From Ramlibacter tataouinensis (GTDB lineage Bacteria > Pseudomonadota > Gammaproteobacteria > Burkholderiales > Burkholderiaceae_C): a stretch of 22,619 bases of DNA. Of this stretch, positions 21,651-22,619 are shown one piece after another (positions within the stretch are counted from its first letter, which is position 1; each line of letters opens with the position of its first letter). The position numbers and the translations under genes are program-made. Location: the NCBI GenBank assembly GCA_002427815.1, contig DIZF01000035.1:1-22619 (forward strand), written 5' to 3'. Under the pieces are notes generated by a model that was not told the origin of the DNA, made no database searches, and saw only the letters and a list, made by a program, of their open reading frames with translations.

Positions 21651-21745
21651 ATGTGCAAGGCGGTGGACCGCGGCATGGTGATCACCGGGGTGCGCCTGCT
21701 GGAAAAGCAGGGCGGCCGGTCCGGGCATTACATCGCTGCCTGAGC
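21651..21745 (+). repeat. attR: right copy of the moaC 3'-end repeat
   Basis: This is the second copy of positions 10-104, with two silent differences. In frame it encodes MCKAVDRGM to the final HYIAA and TGA (21741-21743). Upstream the frame reads only RFD and a few codons before a stop, so it is an orphan 3' end without the rest of moaC. Just beyond it lies the chromosomal neighbour of moaC, the convergent ligase gene ending at 21751, so the uninterrupted chromosome would have 7 bp between the two genes. Confidence 0.85.
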
Positions 21746-21750
21746 CGTCG

Positions 21751-22617
21751 TCACGGCGCCGCACCTTGCGGCCCGGCCTGGGTCCATGCGGCATAGGCCT
21801 CCGGAAAGGCGGCGCGAAAGCGCGCCAGCTGCAATAACGCCTCGTCCTCCTGGCCCAGCATCACCGCACTGTCAATTCTTTTTTCGATCACCCGGGGCTC
21901 GGGCGAGTAGTGCAGCAAGACGCCGGCGGTCTCGAAGGTCCAGGCGGCGTTGGCGCGGGTCAATGGCGTGATCGTGAGTTCGGCAAAAAGCGCCTGGTTG
22001 CGAAACAGCCATGAGCCGCGGATTCCGGGCAGTGGATCGTCACGCCAGCCGGGGCTGCGATTCGCGGGCGGCAGGTAGATCTGGGTGACGCGGTCATAGT
22101 CCCACGCCGCATAGCCACATGCTGCCACCGCCAGAACGGCCAGCGCCACGCCGGCGGTCGAACGCCGGGCGAGCGCCGGGGAGGCCTCCGAGCGCAGGCG
22201 CGTCGGGCTCAGCAGGCCCAGGCAGATCCCGAGCGCGATCTGGAAGGGCCCGTACCACAGCGGATATTCCAGCAGGCTGTGCACGGCGATCACCACCAGC
22301 GCGGCCCAGGCCATCTGACGGACCGGATCGCTCTCCCGCCAGGGCCTGGCCCGCGCGGCGGCCCAGCACAGCCCGCCGCAGCCCAGAACCGCTGCAGGCA
22401 GGCCCAGTTCAACCGCCAGATGCAATGGAAGGTTGTGCGCGTTGTCGAGGATGTCGCAGAACCGGGGCCCGGCATACAGCGTCGCGTAATGCGCGTAGTC
22501 CAGCTCGCCCCAACCCCAGCCCAGCCAGGGCTTCTGGGCGATCAGGTGCAGGACGTTGGACCACAGCACGATCCGGCTGCCACATGCATCCGCTTCCGCC
22601 ACGCGGGTCCAGAGATG
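21751..22617 (-). CDS. O-antigen ligase/Wzy_C-type glycan polymerase or PglL-like protein glycosylation ligase (partial)
   Basis: The C-terminal ~289 residues are present and the frame stays open to the right edge, so the N-terminus lies outside. The visible part begins just before SRIVLWSNVLHLIAQKPWLGWGWGELDY, the conserved Wzy_C/WaaL region, followed by DNAHNLPLHLAVELGL, where the His is typical of the ligase active site. Membrane segments follow (AVLGCGGLCWAAA, MAWAALVVIAVHSLLEY, PFQIALGICLGLL, AGVALAVLAVAACGYAAW), then a soluble C-terminal region as in PglL-type ligases (Wzy_C_2). Such enzymes move lipid-linked glycans to lipid A-core or proteins in the periplasm. It is the host gene downstream of moaC and not part of the element. 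Confidence 0.85.
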   Translation of the reverse strand, partial: HLWTRVAEADACGSRIVLWSNVLHLIAQKPWLGWGWGELDYAHYATLYAGPRFCDILDNAHNLPLHLAVELGLPAAVLGCGGLCWAAARARPWRESDPVRQMAWAALVVIAVHSLLEYPLWYGPFQIALGICLGLLSPTRLRSEASPALARRSTAGVALAVLAVAACGYAAWDYDRVTQIYLPPANRSPGWRDDPLPGIRGSWLFRNQALFAELTITPLTRANAAWTFETAGVLLHYSPEPRVIEKRIDSAVMLGQEDEALLQLARFRAAFPEAYAAWTQAGPQGAAP

Positions 22618-22619
22618 GT

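Noticed and set aside
21134..21796. Forward open frame of 220 codons spanning attR
   Set aside because: It runs antisense to the small basic gene and reads moaC sequence in a wrong frame; no ribosome binding site.
1..22619. tRNA gene as integration target
   Set aside because: No tRNA-like sequence was seen at either end; the duplicated sequence is the moaC coding end.

Overview
The window is an integrated mobile element of about 21.5 kb in the chromosome of a high-GC proteobacterium. Codon use and the small conserved proteins suggest a Burkholderiales-type betaproteobacterium such as Bordetella or Achromobacter. That assignment is an inference from gene style; no rRNA or other marker is present. 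The left edge (1-102) is the 3' end of moaC (molybdenum cofactor synthesis). A 95-bp copy of the same moaC end recurs at 21651-21745. Chromosomal sequence resumes there with a convergent O-antigen ligase/Wzy_C-type gene that runs off the right edge. The two copies differ at only two bases, both silent, so they are read as attL and attR of an element that inserts into moaC and restores its reading frame.

Left arm (105-5300): an intact tyrosine recombinase (247-1230) sits next to attL, preceded by two copies of CCTGTCCAA 11 bp apart. Matching copies with the same 11-bp phasing lie near attR at 21491-21535, as expected for integrase arm sites. Then come a coiled-coil protein with two membrane segments, a YegP/DUF1508 small protein, an AT-rich stretch with two DnaA-box-like sequences, a decayed serine resolvase, a strong orphan promoter reading into a stretch without a clear gene, and an HTH regulator.

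Core (5301-13900): an overlapping type I restriction-modification operon in the order hsdM, hsdS, DUF3800 protein, small PBECR-like protein, fic, hsdR. Most junctions are stop/start overlaps (ATGA or TTGA). The exception is fic, which starts after a 196-bp gap holding three copies of TTTCTATACA. Restriction, modification and three accessory proteins are therefore probably co-expressed, with fic and hsdR under a possible separate control. Convergent with hsdR is a gene for a HEPN-type protein with an RNEFVH (RX4H) motif (14042-15253), a likely RNase effector. The core therefore reads as a defence cassette.

Right arm (15254-21650): an 830-bp stretch without a clear gene, then a two-gene operon of an HTH protein (a paralogue of the left-arm HTH) and a wHTH/possible degenerate nucleotidyltransferase. 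After that come a C4 zinc-ribbon protein coupled to an exported HNH nuclease, several small hypothetical or decayed genes including a possible SRAP fragment, a gene pair behind an imperfect LexA-like box, a small gene behind a TGTCAC/GTGACA operator, a gene with a probable C-run frameshift, and a 56-aa basic protein. Gene decay is concentrated here and in the resolvase, while the restriction/HEPN core looks intact. No conjugation, phage structural, CRISPR, tRNA or rRNA genes were seen.
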